Positions 23,026 through 34,640 of a stretch of DNA of 64,000 bases are shown one piece after another. Under the pieces are notes generated by a model that saw only the letters and a list, made by a program, of their open reading frames with translations, searched no databases and had not been told where the DNA came from. How positions within the stretch are numbered: the stretch's first letter is position 1; each line of letters starts with the position of its first letter. The stretch is from Ashinkailepas kermadecensis (lineage: Eukaryota; Arthropoda; Thecostraca; Neolepadidae). The position numbers and the translations under genes are program-made. The stretch covers positions 1 through 64,000 of the forward strand of contig JAOTOM010001605.1 in assembly GCA_034440615.1 (NCBI GenBank). The letters run 5' to 3'.

Positions 23026-25519
23026 GTGGTTGTTTTTGAGCGGGACAGATGGAAGTGCTCCACGACGAGGTTGAAGTTCGGAGGAGAAAAGGAAGTCTTG
23101 ATAAATAATTCAATCAGAAGCACGGTAATAGGAAAACTTATTATAAAATACTTGAACTGGTCCTCACATACACTTATAGTGATCATCTCATTTCATTTCA
23201 ATACAAGATATACGCTGCATGTTTAACATTTACTCAAGGACAGGTAACAATCTCGGAAAATCGTTCCGCTTGTCATTGCAACTGGAAAGCCATTGATAAA
23301 CAGGTAGCTTCGCTTATACGCAAACATTCAGTAATGGTATTTGAGGTTCATTAGTATTGCAACGTCCGATCGAGTTTGTAGAAGACCTAAACACCTGGTA
23401 GGAGGCCCCGTCATGTTGTCTGGAGGCTCCAGGCCATGAAGCTCATCAGTCGTCACCGAAGGCCCAAAGAGCGCACGGAAGGCTCCCGAAGCCCAGCAGA
23501 AGGCCCCTATGCAGAAGGCCCCTATGCAGCAGAATGCCCCTATGCTATTCGGAAGGTGTCCTGACAGGAGGTCCCCAGCGCCTAGACCAAAAATCCGGAG
23601 TGGGTCTCCGAGATTGAGAAGGCCGCGAAGAACTGAGGGTTCCTCATGGAAAATAAATTGGTATAAATTGGTCACCCCGCGTTACATCCCTGGTGACTGA
23701 CATGCATTGATTAGGTGCCTAATGGCGGATCTACGTACGCGCAATTGCCACACCCCAGAAACCGCCGTTTCAAGGGAAATGTCACCCGCAATTGCAATTT
23801 TACCATCTAAAACAAAACAAAAATGTAGAAAACAGTCATTTAAAACAACCACACTGACGCTACCTATCCATATGAGAGTATTCATAAATGCAAGGTCACT
23901 GAAATGTTGGCCTCTACTAACTCCGATTTCTAGATTCGTCCATGGATGGACAGGTATGGCAAGAGCCACAGATACGTCCGACCACTTCCATACGCCTCAC
24001 AAGTTTTGAATTTTTATCACAACTTTTGGACTTGTTCTCGAAAGTTGTCAGGGGGCGGGGAACACGCGATGTGGCATTCGTGGCACTCACTATCTTTTCC
24101 CGAGTGCTATCTATTCGAAAATAGCCACATTTAACGGTTCACATATTTTCAGGTATTGAAATAGATGAAATCGGCGACCTTGACCTTTCCCAGCGCCTCC
24201 TACGTCAGAGTAAGTCTTCAGTTTGCATATCATTAACATTAAAGCACGCGATCGCATTTACTTTACGACCAGGGTCCGAAAACTACGGTGAGGTGGGATG
24301 ACTAACTGCACTCCGACCCTGACGGTCAGCCAAGAGATAGAGAACACGGCTTCAAGTAACTGTAGAAGTTGAAGGATATAACTAGATCATGCTGTTTACC
24401 GCATCTCTCCATATTGCCTTGAACAAAAGTTAGTGGTGGTAGTGGGGGGGGGGGGGGCAAATTCACTATTTACCACATGTTGATTTCTGAAAATAATTGG
24501 TTATTGGGGGGGGGATATATGAAGGCAATGAATGGGCAGGCCTGAATGGTCTGTGGGGCACAACATATGGGCCCATGTTAAAAGTTGAAATTATTGGGGG
24601 GGGGGAGGGAACAAAGCCAATATTGAGGGGGCACTTGCCCCCTCAAAAATAATATAAAACACCCCTGAAATTCATTCTCCCCCGTAGTGCGGGTGTTAGT
24701 GTACCATGGTCAGATGCATCACATGCACAAAATTTGACGCTGTATGCATTTCTGACAGCAAAACACCGAAAAGGGTATTTCCATCTGACGCTCAACCAAA
24801 ATGAATGGACCAAACACAAACTCAACCAAACAAACACAAATAACCAAATACATGCGCATAACGTACTTGAAAAATGAAGCCAAATCACTGCATTGAAAAG
24901 TGAACTTTTCTAGGCCCGCAACGCAACATGCGACAAAGAAATAAGCAGAACATGTTTGTTTCCGAAAGCAGATGGGCTCACAATAGCCGGACATAACACG
25001 AAGTTAACGCTTAGTTACCCAAGCTATCGCTGTTTTGTAACAACCGCTACGGAATTAGCAGCAGGTTAATATAATCGATTCGATAAACATGGATGTCCAA
25101 CACTTCCCACATAGGGACAACTATCTAATCCCTGTGAATCATCAGAAATTGGAGAACCATCACCAAACCACAAGGTGCGCATGCAAACACTGGCATACTC
25201 ACGCGATCTATTCGGAGTCATCGGCGGTAAACCAAACCCAATATCCTGGTTAACCTGGCAACGAGAACATCAGTTCTGCGCTGCATCAACAACACTCGCT
25301 AGTTCGCTGTCATAAACACCCAAGGCCACATAAACCCTGCACATGGCGGATCGGACGGGTGTCCCGCCAGACCAACGGAGCCGGACGGGCAGCGCAGTAG
25401 CCCCCCCCCCCTTCCCACACGTGGTGTCGGCTGCCGCCGGCACCACGTCAGCTGTCATCAGCTGTGTGGCCGGGGCGTGCGTGACCCAAACCGGCCACCA
25501 CCCTGCCACAGAGTCCCAC
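23026..25519. other. Upstream of cyclin E, non-coding
   Basis: No gene recognised. There is a three-fold 15-bp repeat (gcagaaggcccctat) near 23.51 kb and three long G runs at about 24.45, 24.51 and 24.60 kb. It probably includes 5' UTR intron sequence of cyclin E if its promoter is at 26.3 kb. Confidence 0.45.
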
Positions 25520-25828
25520 AGCCGTACCGGGGGACATCACAGCTGTACCATGGGACATCACAACTGTACCGGGGGACATCACAGCTGTACCGGGGGACAT
25601 CACAGCCGTACCGGGGGTCATTACAGCCGTACCGGGGGACATCACAGCCGTACCGGGGGTCATTACAGCTGTACCGGGGGTCATTACAGCCGTGCCGGAG
25701 GTCATTACAGCCGTACCGGGGGACATCACAGCTGTACCGGGGGACATCACAGCTGTACCGGGGGACATCACAGCTGTACCGGGGGACATCACAGCTGTAC
25801 CGGGGGACATCACAGCTGTACCGCACGA
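25520..25828. repeat. Minisatellite, 21-bp units (about 14)
   Basis: Units of accgggggacatcacagctg plus t, with a variant accgggggtcattacagccg. The multiple-of-three length opens long frames on both strands that I do not call genes. Confidence 0.94.
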
Positions 25829-26269
25829 GGATTGCAGAGGAGGCACCGCCTGGAACGGCTCCGGTTCCAAAGTCTGACTTGGGACAGTTTCAGATGCAAG
25901 ATGCACCAAGACCGACGATACAAAACGGAGAAGCTACTGCTGCTGCGCTTTTCAATAGTATTTTTGTCGCATGGGTGAATGAACTTAATTCGGCATCTAT
26001 AGCAGAGCAACACAAAGAATGATCAAACTCAAATGATCAGTGAACCTGGGGGACTGGCCGACTGTATCACCTTGGATGAACGACCTCGTCTAACATGCTA
26101 GCTGGGAGAGGGGCGTACCCCTCCCCCTCAGTGACAGCTTTAGTGCTTGACACCACCTGGTTCACCGCCGAAGCGGGCCGACCCATGGAAAACGAACAGC
26201 CAGTTGGAAACCTGTTGGTCCCCGGAGCGGAACATTTACAACTGTGCCGGCGCTGGGGGCGCGGACGCA

Positions 26270-26400
26270 ACACGCCAGCAAGATGGCGCCAACCGGAAGG
26301 CCGTCGGCATTGTCGGTCGGGTACGATTCCCGCCAAATAGCGTCACGGCGCCATCTTCCGCGGTGAAGGCAGGGCCAGCTGTTTAGTTGCGTGGCGCCAC
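26270..26400 (-). promoter_or_regulatory. Candidate cyclin E promoter with E2F and YY1-like sites
   Basis: CpG-rich block upstream of cyclin E. It has TTCCCGCCAAA at 26327-26337, which is an E2F-type site TTTGGCGGGAA on the minus strand. AAGATGGCGCC occurs at 26280-26290 and, inverted, at 26347-26357, the YY1-like initiator type. Cyclin E is a classic E2F target. The distance to the ATG (3.3 kb) requires a 5' UTR intron. Confidence 0.45.
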
Positions 26401-27423
26401 GAGCGCTGGCGCGGGGTGCGGAGCGCGGGACGAACGGACGCGGCGAGCGCCGTTGCCGATGAGCGTCGAACGCGTCACGGGCCGCCCGAATGTGGCACCA
26501 CAAAATACGTGTTTTTTTTTGTATACGTTGTGAGGATAAATGTTGTTGCCTCGAAAACGTGATTTCCAGAACTGGTTCGTTTTGGCTTCTCAGCACGGAA
26601 CCATAATCCGGCAATGGATTATTGCAGCTATGTACCCGAGAAGCCAGCAGGCGCCAGGATTCAGCCCCTTCACCGTGCTAAGGATGGTGCTGTGACCCAG
26701 CCTGATCATCGGCTCAAATCTAGTGAACGTCAGCAAAGCGTACTCAACAAACCATCCGTGGGAAAGGGGAGGGGGTGCTCTTGGGAACCGACGAAGCGCC
26801 TAGGTCGAACCTATGCATTCATCGAACTGTGAAAAACCTGCGAAATTTAAAGAATTCTGGATTTGAGAATGGCAAGGATGAATGAAACGGATAAATGTTC
26901 TAATGAGATGAGAAAATGGTTGAGTGTAAAGCAATATTGTTTAGACTGTCTACAATCGGGAAAAAGAATCCCGCAACGCTAATGTTTCCGCAGAATGCGC
27001 TAATGTTCCGCGGCACCTTGGAGTCGAGGCCCTGCTGCACTGCCTCTCCAGATGCATCCCTGATGCTAGTCGAACGAGGAGGGACCCAACTAAATCCATT
27101 GACTCCTTTCCTGACCGAATATTGGATCCGTCTCTGGAAAGCATCGGCATACGGCAATGGCACACGCGTGTGCGTGAATACCGTGTGCCGTACCACGCGC
27201 GGCAGTGGTACGGCAATGGGACGCGCGTGGCCAGCCGAGAGACCTGATGGCCCGCGCTGGATGGACGTGCCGAGGTTCAGCGATGGCTGCTGGGCAGGGC
27301 CGCCGCCGCCGACTGCAGGCAGGGGCGAGGTGTGGCACCTGTCGGGCCAGGTGTGCCGCTGCGCCGGCCGCTCGGCGCCGCAACACACCTGGAACGCGCC
27401 GCGCCAGGAAGCCGCGCGGACAT
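26401..27423. other. CpG-rich upstream region, no gene recognised
   Basis: Between the two groups of E2F-type sites. Open frames in the GC-rich 27.2-27.5 kb part show no domain. Confidence 0.4.
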
Positions 27424-27435
27424 TTTTGGCGCCAA
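27424..27435. promoter_or_regulatory. Palindromic E2F-type site
   Basis: TTTTGGCGCCAA, the symmetric high-affinity form of the E2F/DP motif, in CpG-rich DNA about 1.1 kb further upstream of cyclin E. It could serve as a distal element or belong to an unseen promoter. Confidence 0.4.
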
Positions 27436-30400
27436 CGGGACGCGGCTACCCGACGGCCGGCCCCGCAGCGGAGCCGGCCCGGGGACGACACCGCATACCT
27501 CCCTCCCGCCAGGCCGCAATCTCATCAAATTAGTGGAACGGACATACCACAGTCCACAGGTCGCAACGAGTCGAGCCTTCTGGCGTAAATGGCGTCTATA
27601 CAGCGATATTTGGAACACATCTTTCCGGGAGATCGGGCTGTCACAAAACTCGCCTACGTAATCGCAATGCGGCAAAATGTGGAAATTTTGGTGAGAAGCA
27701 TGCAACGATAAAATTGTCTACACCTTATGACAACTATCTCGCTTCGTATTTACATCTTTCACTGGATCACATCTATTGCACCTTGGTGATGCTTAATATA
27801 TAAAATGTAACATATGTTTATTCCCTTCAGTTTCAGTTATGTGCAGTGTTGCTGGGCATTACACCGAACTAAAACTGTCATGCGGCTGCACACAAATCAT
27901 ACAATCGGCCTTTCGGACTTTTGTGGCGTAAAAAAAAACAAAGCACTGATTTGAATATCACGAAAAACTGAAAGCCACTCGGGACATACGCTGCGAAATA
28001 CAGCGGACACTTTGCAGCATCACTGATGAAGAACCAAACAGCCACAAGGAGGCTGCCGGTAACTTGCCGGGAATTAGAAATACCTTGTTCGCTTCTGGCA
28101 ACAAATTCGGACAGATCCAGTCAACGTTTAAGTAGGAGGGTCACCCACGCACTGGTGAAGTTTACGTCCGCACTAATAGTAACTATTTGGCTTACTGGTT
28201 AGTCCAGGAGGAATGGGGTCCAATGGACACCCCATTGATACCCTACGGAGTCACCGAATCTCCAAATCGAATAGAAGTCTCCCCACTGAGTTGAGTTGGC
28301 GAGCCCCACACGCTTCGGGACTTGGACCGTTTCAATAGATCAGTTGAAGCCCCCACCGCAGACAGGACAACGTGGCGGCGAGCTTCGCCTGGGAGAAATT
28401 CCCCCGTCTACCCTCTTGTCGATAAGCTCCTTGCTCTCTCCATGTACCTACATTATCCGACCGAGGGCGAAACAAGGCTCGGACTACGTCAAGGTCTTGC
28501 TCAGACCATCCTTCGGCCGATTTATGGCATGTTCCTGTTGATGGAAAAAGCAGACGCGGGTAAAAAACGCACAACACAAGTGTCAGATAATCGCGGCGAG
28601 TGTGCTCCAATTGTAGAATCCGAAAATAGTTTACCAACCAAGCTTGATAAACGAGCTGGTCTTTAGTGAAACATCCATCGGCTAATGTAGGCCACTTGTC
28701 CATAGTCTATGTATCAAGTGGGTTAAATTGGCAATGCCCCCCCCCCCCTACTGAGTATGAAATCGAACGTGGCGTCCGGATAGCGTGCTTGTCAATCGAG
28801 ACGGAACGAATATGACTGATATGGTTCTGAACAAACGTAGGCCAAGTTGAAAATTTTCGTTCGGGGGCTACGAGACGACGAACGGGAAGCTTTACCTCGA
28901 CCTAAGAAGCGCCAAACCTTGCACTGCAACATGCAGGGCAGCAACGACTGGAATGTCAATTGCGATTTATGTGCCAATGTCAATCGGCCGATTACCGATT
29001 CGGCCGACAGGCCTACGGCACATCCCACAAGATCCCACTTAACTACGGAGCGTTACGCACCGCGTTGGCGAAGGGCCGGATCCAGGAATCTGGTCCCAAG
29101 GGGGCCCAGCCCAAAAAAACTTCGATTTCGAAAAAAATTATCAGATTTGAACAGCTAACATTCGTCGTGTCTGATTGAGATATTTATATCATAACATGTT
29201 CCTAGATTTAGATATAAAAAAAAACACTAGTGTAAAAGTTCGCCTAAAATAGACTTGTTCGGGGAAGCATGACCCTTGTTCCGCCCCTCTAAATCCACCC
29301 CTGCGCTAGTGCGAAGCAAGCGGGGCAGGATGAGCTTTAAGTGCCACCTAACGTGGTGCGAAATAATATCAACATACACCAAGCCACAGTCTTCCAGCCA
29401 AGCCCGGAACAGAACCAGGCACGGAAGTGTGGTCGGACCGCCTCAACGATGGCTGTCCACGGCTGTCCGTGGCACCAATAATGCCGCTCTACCCGGAACT
29501 GTTCCTGTTCGCTCGCTGATCAGTTTACTTGGTGAACGCAGCGCACCGGCAACACCAGAAGCAACGGCTGCTCAACAGCATGATTGTGCTAATAATCGCG
29601 AGGATGTTCGGCGCTGGCCGGCGAGACACATTTCTTGAAGGGGAAGTGACGCTACTGGCGAACGAACTCATTTCAATCACTCCTAAACCAAACTGTTCTG
29701 GGTTTTTTCAAGGTTTGAGGTGCCAAGGTGTGTTCAAGCTTCAGCCAATGCATGATGTTACACGAATAACAATGAGCCCGGATATATGATGCCGACCAGA
29801 GACCAACAAGAGAGGGGCATGAAGAAGCTGGTGAATAACAGCATTGAAGACCTTGCGAGTAAACGCAAATATTCAATCTCCATCACCAGTGGTGCCGATG
29901 CCTACGTTCAAAGGCACCCTGCTTTTCCTCGCCCACGTGACTTATGCACCACAGTAACTTTAATAATGTACGGTGGGATTACCCTAGAAACGTTAGTCGA
30001 CCAAAAGCGGTGAATATCTGATCCCAAACGGCGCTGGCTGCTGAAATGCCAGAGCTCTAACACCAAGCGAACCGCACCCGTTGGTCGCTATATTTACAGC
30101 CAGCTGGCTTCACGTTTTCTATACCTCCGACAGTTCGCCAACACATCAAACGGAATTAGAAAATTAATACCGCTGAACGGGGTACGGCAGAAACAACAGA
30201 GCGGACTGGAAGAAATTACTAATGTATTAATAAAGTTATGCCTAACGCTTGACAAACCGGCTGGGAATTTCACCTTCGGTGGACGGAGGGGGAGGGGGTG
30301 GCTCTTGAAAGGCCCACTACTAAAACTACGTGAGCTGGAACAAAATGTAAAACATCGTTAGAAAGCCTGAGACATATTATATTTGCATCTTGGCCCGCAA

Positions 30401-30793
30401 TCGTCGCAGAGGTGACATTAGGTCAGAATGCGGACCTTAATATAAATATCTGTAAATGACAAAAGAAAGAATAGGGTTGTTTTATTTCGACATTGCTTCT
30501 CAAGAACTAACATAGATGAATGTATTAATATTGATCACAGTAAAAATGGTCAGGGAAGCGGTAGAGAGTAGATCAGGTATCATCAAAATCAGGCTTAAAA
30601 ACCAGGTTCCGAATTACGCCTGACCCATAGTATGCCAGACCCATAGAAGACGTGGTTGGTAAGCCACTGAAGGCTGGGACACATATCATACATAGCTCAT
30701 TTATCCATTTCCGATCATGCTGAGGCCCCTACGAGTTATAATAGATCAACCAAGAACCTCGTATGTGAAAAGAATCGAGACCAGTTTCATCAC
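27436..30793. other. Intergenic, nothing recognised
   Basis: No gene, RNA or repeat family recognised in 3.3 kb, apart from a C run near 28.74 kb. Confidence 0.45.
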
Positions 30794-30852
30794 GGTTGGT
30801 TGGTTATTTGGGCTTAGGGGCGCATCGACTGCGATGGTCATACAGCGCCCAT
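30794..30852 (-). mobile_element. Short retroposed element, copy c
   Basis: Fifty-nine bases: ggttggttggttatttgggc, then ttaggggcgcatcgactgcg, then atggtcatacagcgcccat. Perfect 11-bp duplication agtttcatcac at 30783-30793 and 30853-30863. Read on the minus strand it ends AAATAACCAACCAACC, like the SINE tail. Confidence 0.87.
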
Positions 30853-31117
30853 AGTTTCATCACTGTAAGAAAGAAAATGATATTTTTATTTTGTGATTTC
30901 AACAAATTATGTTTCACCAGACATAGAACAACTAATTGTGCCTAATCAGACAGAATTCATTGAAATTATCGGAAAAGTAAGTCATTTTCGTTGTGCTGAA
31001 GCAGGTCTCCGAGCCTTTTTGGCTTTTCAGCAGCGTTGACAACATTATATTTGAAGTAGGAGCATTCATTTTCTTTTCATTTATCGAACACTTTCAATTT
31101 CTGAACGTAGCCAGAGC

Positions 31118-31275
31118 CCGTCCAGCCGACACTGCCTCGCGGCCAGACGGCACTACAAGGGGGCCAGCCGACACTACATGGGGGCCAGCCGACACTACAT
31201 AAGGGCCAGCCGACACTGCCTCGGGGCCAGCCGACACTACCTCGGTGCCAACCGACACTACATGGGGGCCAGCCG
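31118..31275. repeat. Minisatellite, 21-bp units (about 7)
   Basis: Units of gggggccagccgacactaca plus t, with single-base changes. Confidence 0.92.
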
Positions 31276-31405
31276 GCCAGCCGTCGTTCATCTGGTTATG
31301 CCGTAGATACGCCCGATTTCGGTAAGATTGCATCAAACTTCGGCTGAATTGGATGGTATTTTTCCATTGATGTATGGAGACACTGAAGACACCATTTCCA
31401 CACTG

Positions 31406-31601
31406 GGACTAATCGACCCGATGTCGAGCACGAGTCACAAATTTGAACAAACTGTGCCTGATTATAGAAATATGTTTTTATTCCAGCTTAAAATCGCTAC
31501 ATTCGGACTAATCGACCCGATGTCGAGCACGAGTCACAAATTTGAACAAACTGTGCCTAATTATAGAAATGTTTTTATTCCAGCTTAAAATCGCTACATT
31601 C
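31406..31601. repeat. Tandem duplication, 99 bp x 2
   Basis: Starts ggactaatcgacccgatgtc and repeats at 31505 with two differences and a small deletion. Young duplication, no gene in it. Confidence 0.93.
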
Positions 31602-32131
31602 CGCGCGAATCGTATACCGTGAGGTACATGTAGCCACGGGCTGTCGAGAGCGCCGTCGCGGGTGGTTCACAAGATCCCTGTTGCCACGTGGTGCCCGACC
31701 CTGGGGCCGCGGCACGGCAGCCCGCTAGCCTGGCTCTTAGCCTCGCTTGTCCAGCGGCCCTAATGAGCCCTATGATACACAACGCAGCTTTGCATATTTC
31801 ATCACCCCACGCTTTTGGTAGCGAGACAGGAAGTCGATGCGGAATGCGCGGATTGAAAAGCATTGCCCCACTGTGGAGATTACAAGGTCACAAAATAAAA
31901 ATCACCCCTGGAAAAAGCGAAAGGGAAGCTTAAAAACAAACATGTGATGTCAAGCACGCATTGGCGTATTGCATAGCATCGCACTCTAGACCGCTGGACA
32001 TCCCATGCGGACTTTGAGCGTCCAATGTTTCACCATGTTACGGATTGTTCACCCACGAAATGAAAGCTGTCGTTGAAGAAAAAGTAGAAATTTATTCTTG
32101 GCTGAGTACAGTCATATATAGCATCATTTTA
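31602..32131. other. Intergenic, nothing recognised
   Basis: Mixed sequence without recognised content. Confidence 0.4.
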
Positions 32132-32196
32132 CTCTTCTTCTTTTTTTTTGGGGGGGGGGGGGCTTTAGGGTTCATTGACCATGTTGATCATATAGC
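32132..32196 (-). mobile_element. Short retroposed element, copy e, T/G-run variant
   Basis: Core ctttagggttcattgaccat then gttgatcatatagc, preceded on the plus strand by a T run and about 14 G. Flanked by a 10-bp duplication, catcatttta, at 32122-32131 and 32197-32206. More diverged than the other copies. Confidence 0.62.
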
Positions 32197-32206
32197 CATC
32201 ATTTTA

Positions 32207-33631
32207 AATTACCATGCCGCAATTTTCAGTGAGGTAGAAATTCGACGCAGAATTCGGGGGTTGAGAATTATTATTTTATTATGGAAGCTATGACGCTTTC
32301 ACATAAAAAAAAATATTATCCGAAGAAGTCAGACGTAAACTTACATCTAGACAACATTACAGATCAGACCCCCAATTTGCAAATATGTTCCCCAAAAGGT
32401 CTTGAGTTCATCGAAACTCCATGCGGACATTCCTACACATAAAATTATGATTTCGGCGTCATGAAACTGGTATGGGCTTAAGTGGGAGCATAGTATTCCG
32501 CCTGGTGCTGGAAAATTATCATAAAATCACCCCTGACCCGGTGAACAATCATGTACCGAGGGCTCCATGCAGTATTTGCCATCTCTGATGAGTTACTTGT
32601 TAATAACGTCACTACATGGGAATCCCAGCAAGCTTCCTATGGCTATTATTTACCAATACAGGGACAGTCAATCTAACAGTGTGGCTATTCGCTTATTGTG
32701 TGGTACTCTTTGAAAATATGTCACAGAAACAAATGCATCTCCGTAAGAGTGATTTCATTAACTAAACTGAAGCTAGAATATGGGTCTTGGGAATCAATAG
32801 CATGAACTCGAAAAGTTAGTCGAAGACATTGGAATACACTCTGGGAACAGTGCAGTCCATACCGTGAACATTTTCAGATGCATTTATTGTATCGGTCATA
32901 AGAGCGCACGTTAGTAGGTGAGGCTGAAAAAGTTGATACCAACAGAGAAAAAGAACAAAGCATACTAAAGTCACAACTGGGGTGTGACATCAAAATAATA
33001 ATGCAGACGTCACAACTGGGATGTAGCATCAAAATAATCAGGCAACCGAGATTGTTAAGTATTCGGGTCATACATACGTTGCATGGCCTTGTTGGCGTCA
33101 TCACGTAAATTAAGGATAGGAAATTTAAAACATTGGTCCAATGAAAACCCCCCTAGAAATCGAGCCCTTCATAAACGTTTAAATGTATGCCAAAAGCCAC
33201 ACTGACATCAGGATGTGACCTAGCCTATACATGTCCCGGCCCCGTGGACGAAATAGACAGAACCTCCATTTGTTGACACAATCTGAACTTATCAATTGTC
33301 GCAAGGTATGACAAATTTAAGAGCGATTTCTTGAGCGGCTTCGGATCTTAAACACATCCATGGGGATTAAATTGATCTCCCAACACGCCCAGACCGCGAG
33401 GGTTAAACTAATGTCCTTTGCAAGGTGACATAAGGACCAAGAGTGCCTTCAGTTGACCTTTCTACCAAAAAATACATGAGTATCATGCTACCTGGGTTCT
33501 AATTCAGTGACTATCTTGTGACACTGTGAATTGGCATCAAGTAAGAAAAATGCAGTGGGATTGATGTACAAATACCAACTGATCTCCATCACCAACACAA
33601 AGAGCCAGCATTTTTCAACAGTAAGCACGTG
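32207..33631. other. Intergenic, nothing recognised
   Basis: No recognised content in 1.4 kb of AT-rich sequence. Confidence 0.4.
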
Positions 33632-34240
33632 AGTTGGACAGTGGCCGTGCCGCCGGCCCATACCGGACCTTAGCCTGGTCTGACTGTGACCACATTACGT
33701 CAGGTCAGGTCAGTTGGACAGTGGCCGTGCCGCCGGCCCATACCGGACCTTAGCCTGGTCTGACTGTGACCACATTACACCAGGTCAGGTCAGGTCAGGT
33801 CACCAGGTCAGGTCAGTTGGGCAGTGGCCGTGCCGCCGGCTCATACCGGACCTTAGCCTGGTCTGACTGTGCCCACATTACACCAGGTCAGGTCAGGTCA
33901 CCAGGTCAGGTCACCTGACACCTGACCAGGGCAGGTCAAGTCAGTTGGGCAGTGGCCGTGCCGCCGGCTCATACCGGACCTTAGCCTGGTCTGACTGTGC
34001 CCACATTACACCAGGTCAGGTCAGGTCACCAGGTCAGGTCAGGTCAGTTGGACAGTGGCCGTGCCGCCGGCTCATACCGGACCTTAGCCTGGTCTGACTG
34101 TGACCATATTACACCAGGCCAGGTCAGGTCAGGTCACCAGGTCAGGTCAGTTGGACAGTGGCCGTGCCGCCGGCTCATACTGGACCTTAGCCTGGTCTGA
34201 CTGTGACCACATTGCACCAGGTCAGGTCAGGTCACCAGTC
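33632..34240. repeat. Composite array with AGGTCA direct repeats
   Basis: Six units with a conserved core of about 70 bp (gttggacagtggccgtgccg and on) joined by linkers built of caggtcaggtcaggtcacca. Unit spacing is 81, 102, 128, 104 and 102 bp because the AGGTC linker varies. The linkers contain AGGTCA half-sites spaced as DR4 (AGGTCAGGTCAGGTCA) and DR2 (AGGTCACCAGGTCA). Confidence 0.9.
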
Positions 34241-34640
34241 AGCCAGTGATCGCGCCCTCGTGTCCAGCACCAGCCCGGCACCGACGCACGTGCAGGGCCG
34301 TAGCTGGTGCGCTGCGGTACTGACCTGGCACTGGACATCGTCCGTCCGACAGCACAGCCAGCCGGGCACGCTCACACGACCATGGCCCTGCAACAGGTGG
34401 CACGCCGCGCGTCACAGCCAGTTGCAGCCAACTGCACACAGCCAATGTGGCGGCGGCGCCGGCTGCTGGACAAGTACCGGCCACCCCGACACACGACTGC
34501 CAACCACAGAAGAACAGACACCACCGATACAAGCTCCAGACAGGCTACAATGAAGATTAGTAGACAATCCGTCAGGCTGCAAACATGACAGCTTCTGAGA
34601 CGAATATTGACACTTGCCTAGCCAGAGGTGGGGGGGGGGG
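34241..34640. other. CpG-rich stretch, nothing recognised
   Basis: GC-rich sequence with short open frames on both strands and no family match, ending in 13 G near 34.63 kb. Confidence 0.4.

Noticed and set aside
25448..25978. Open frames with PGTAVMS or SCTGGHH repeats
   Set aside because: Products of the 21-bp array at 25.5 kb read on either strand.
27090..27588. GC-rich open frames as a separate gene upstream of cyclin E
   Set aside because: All frames on both strands are open because of composition; none has a recognisable domain. The interval is better read as CpG-rich control DNA.
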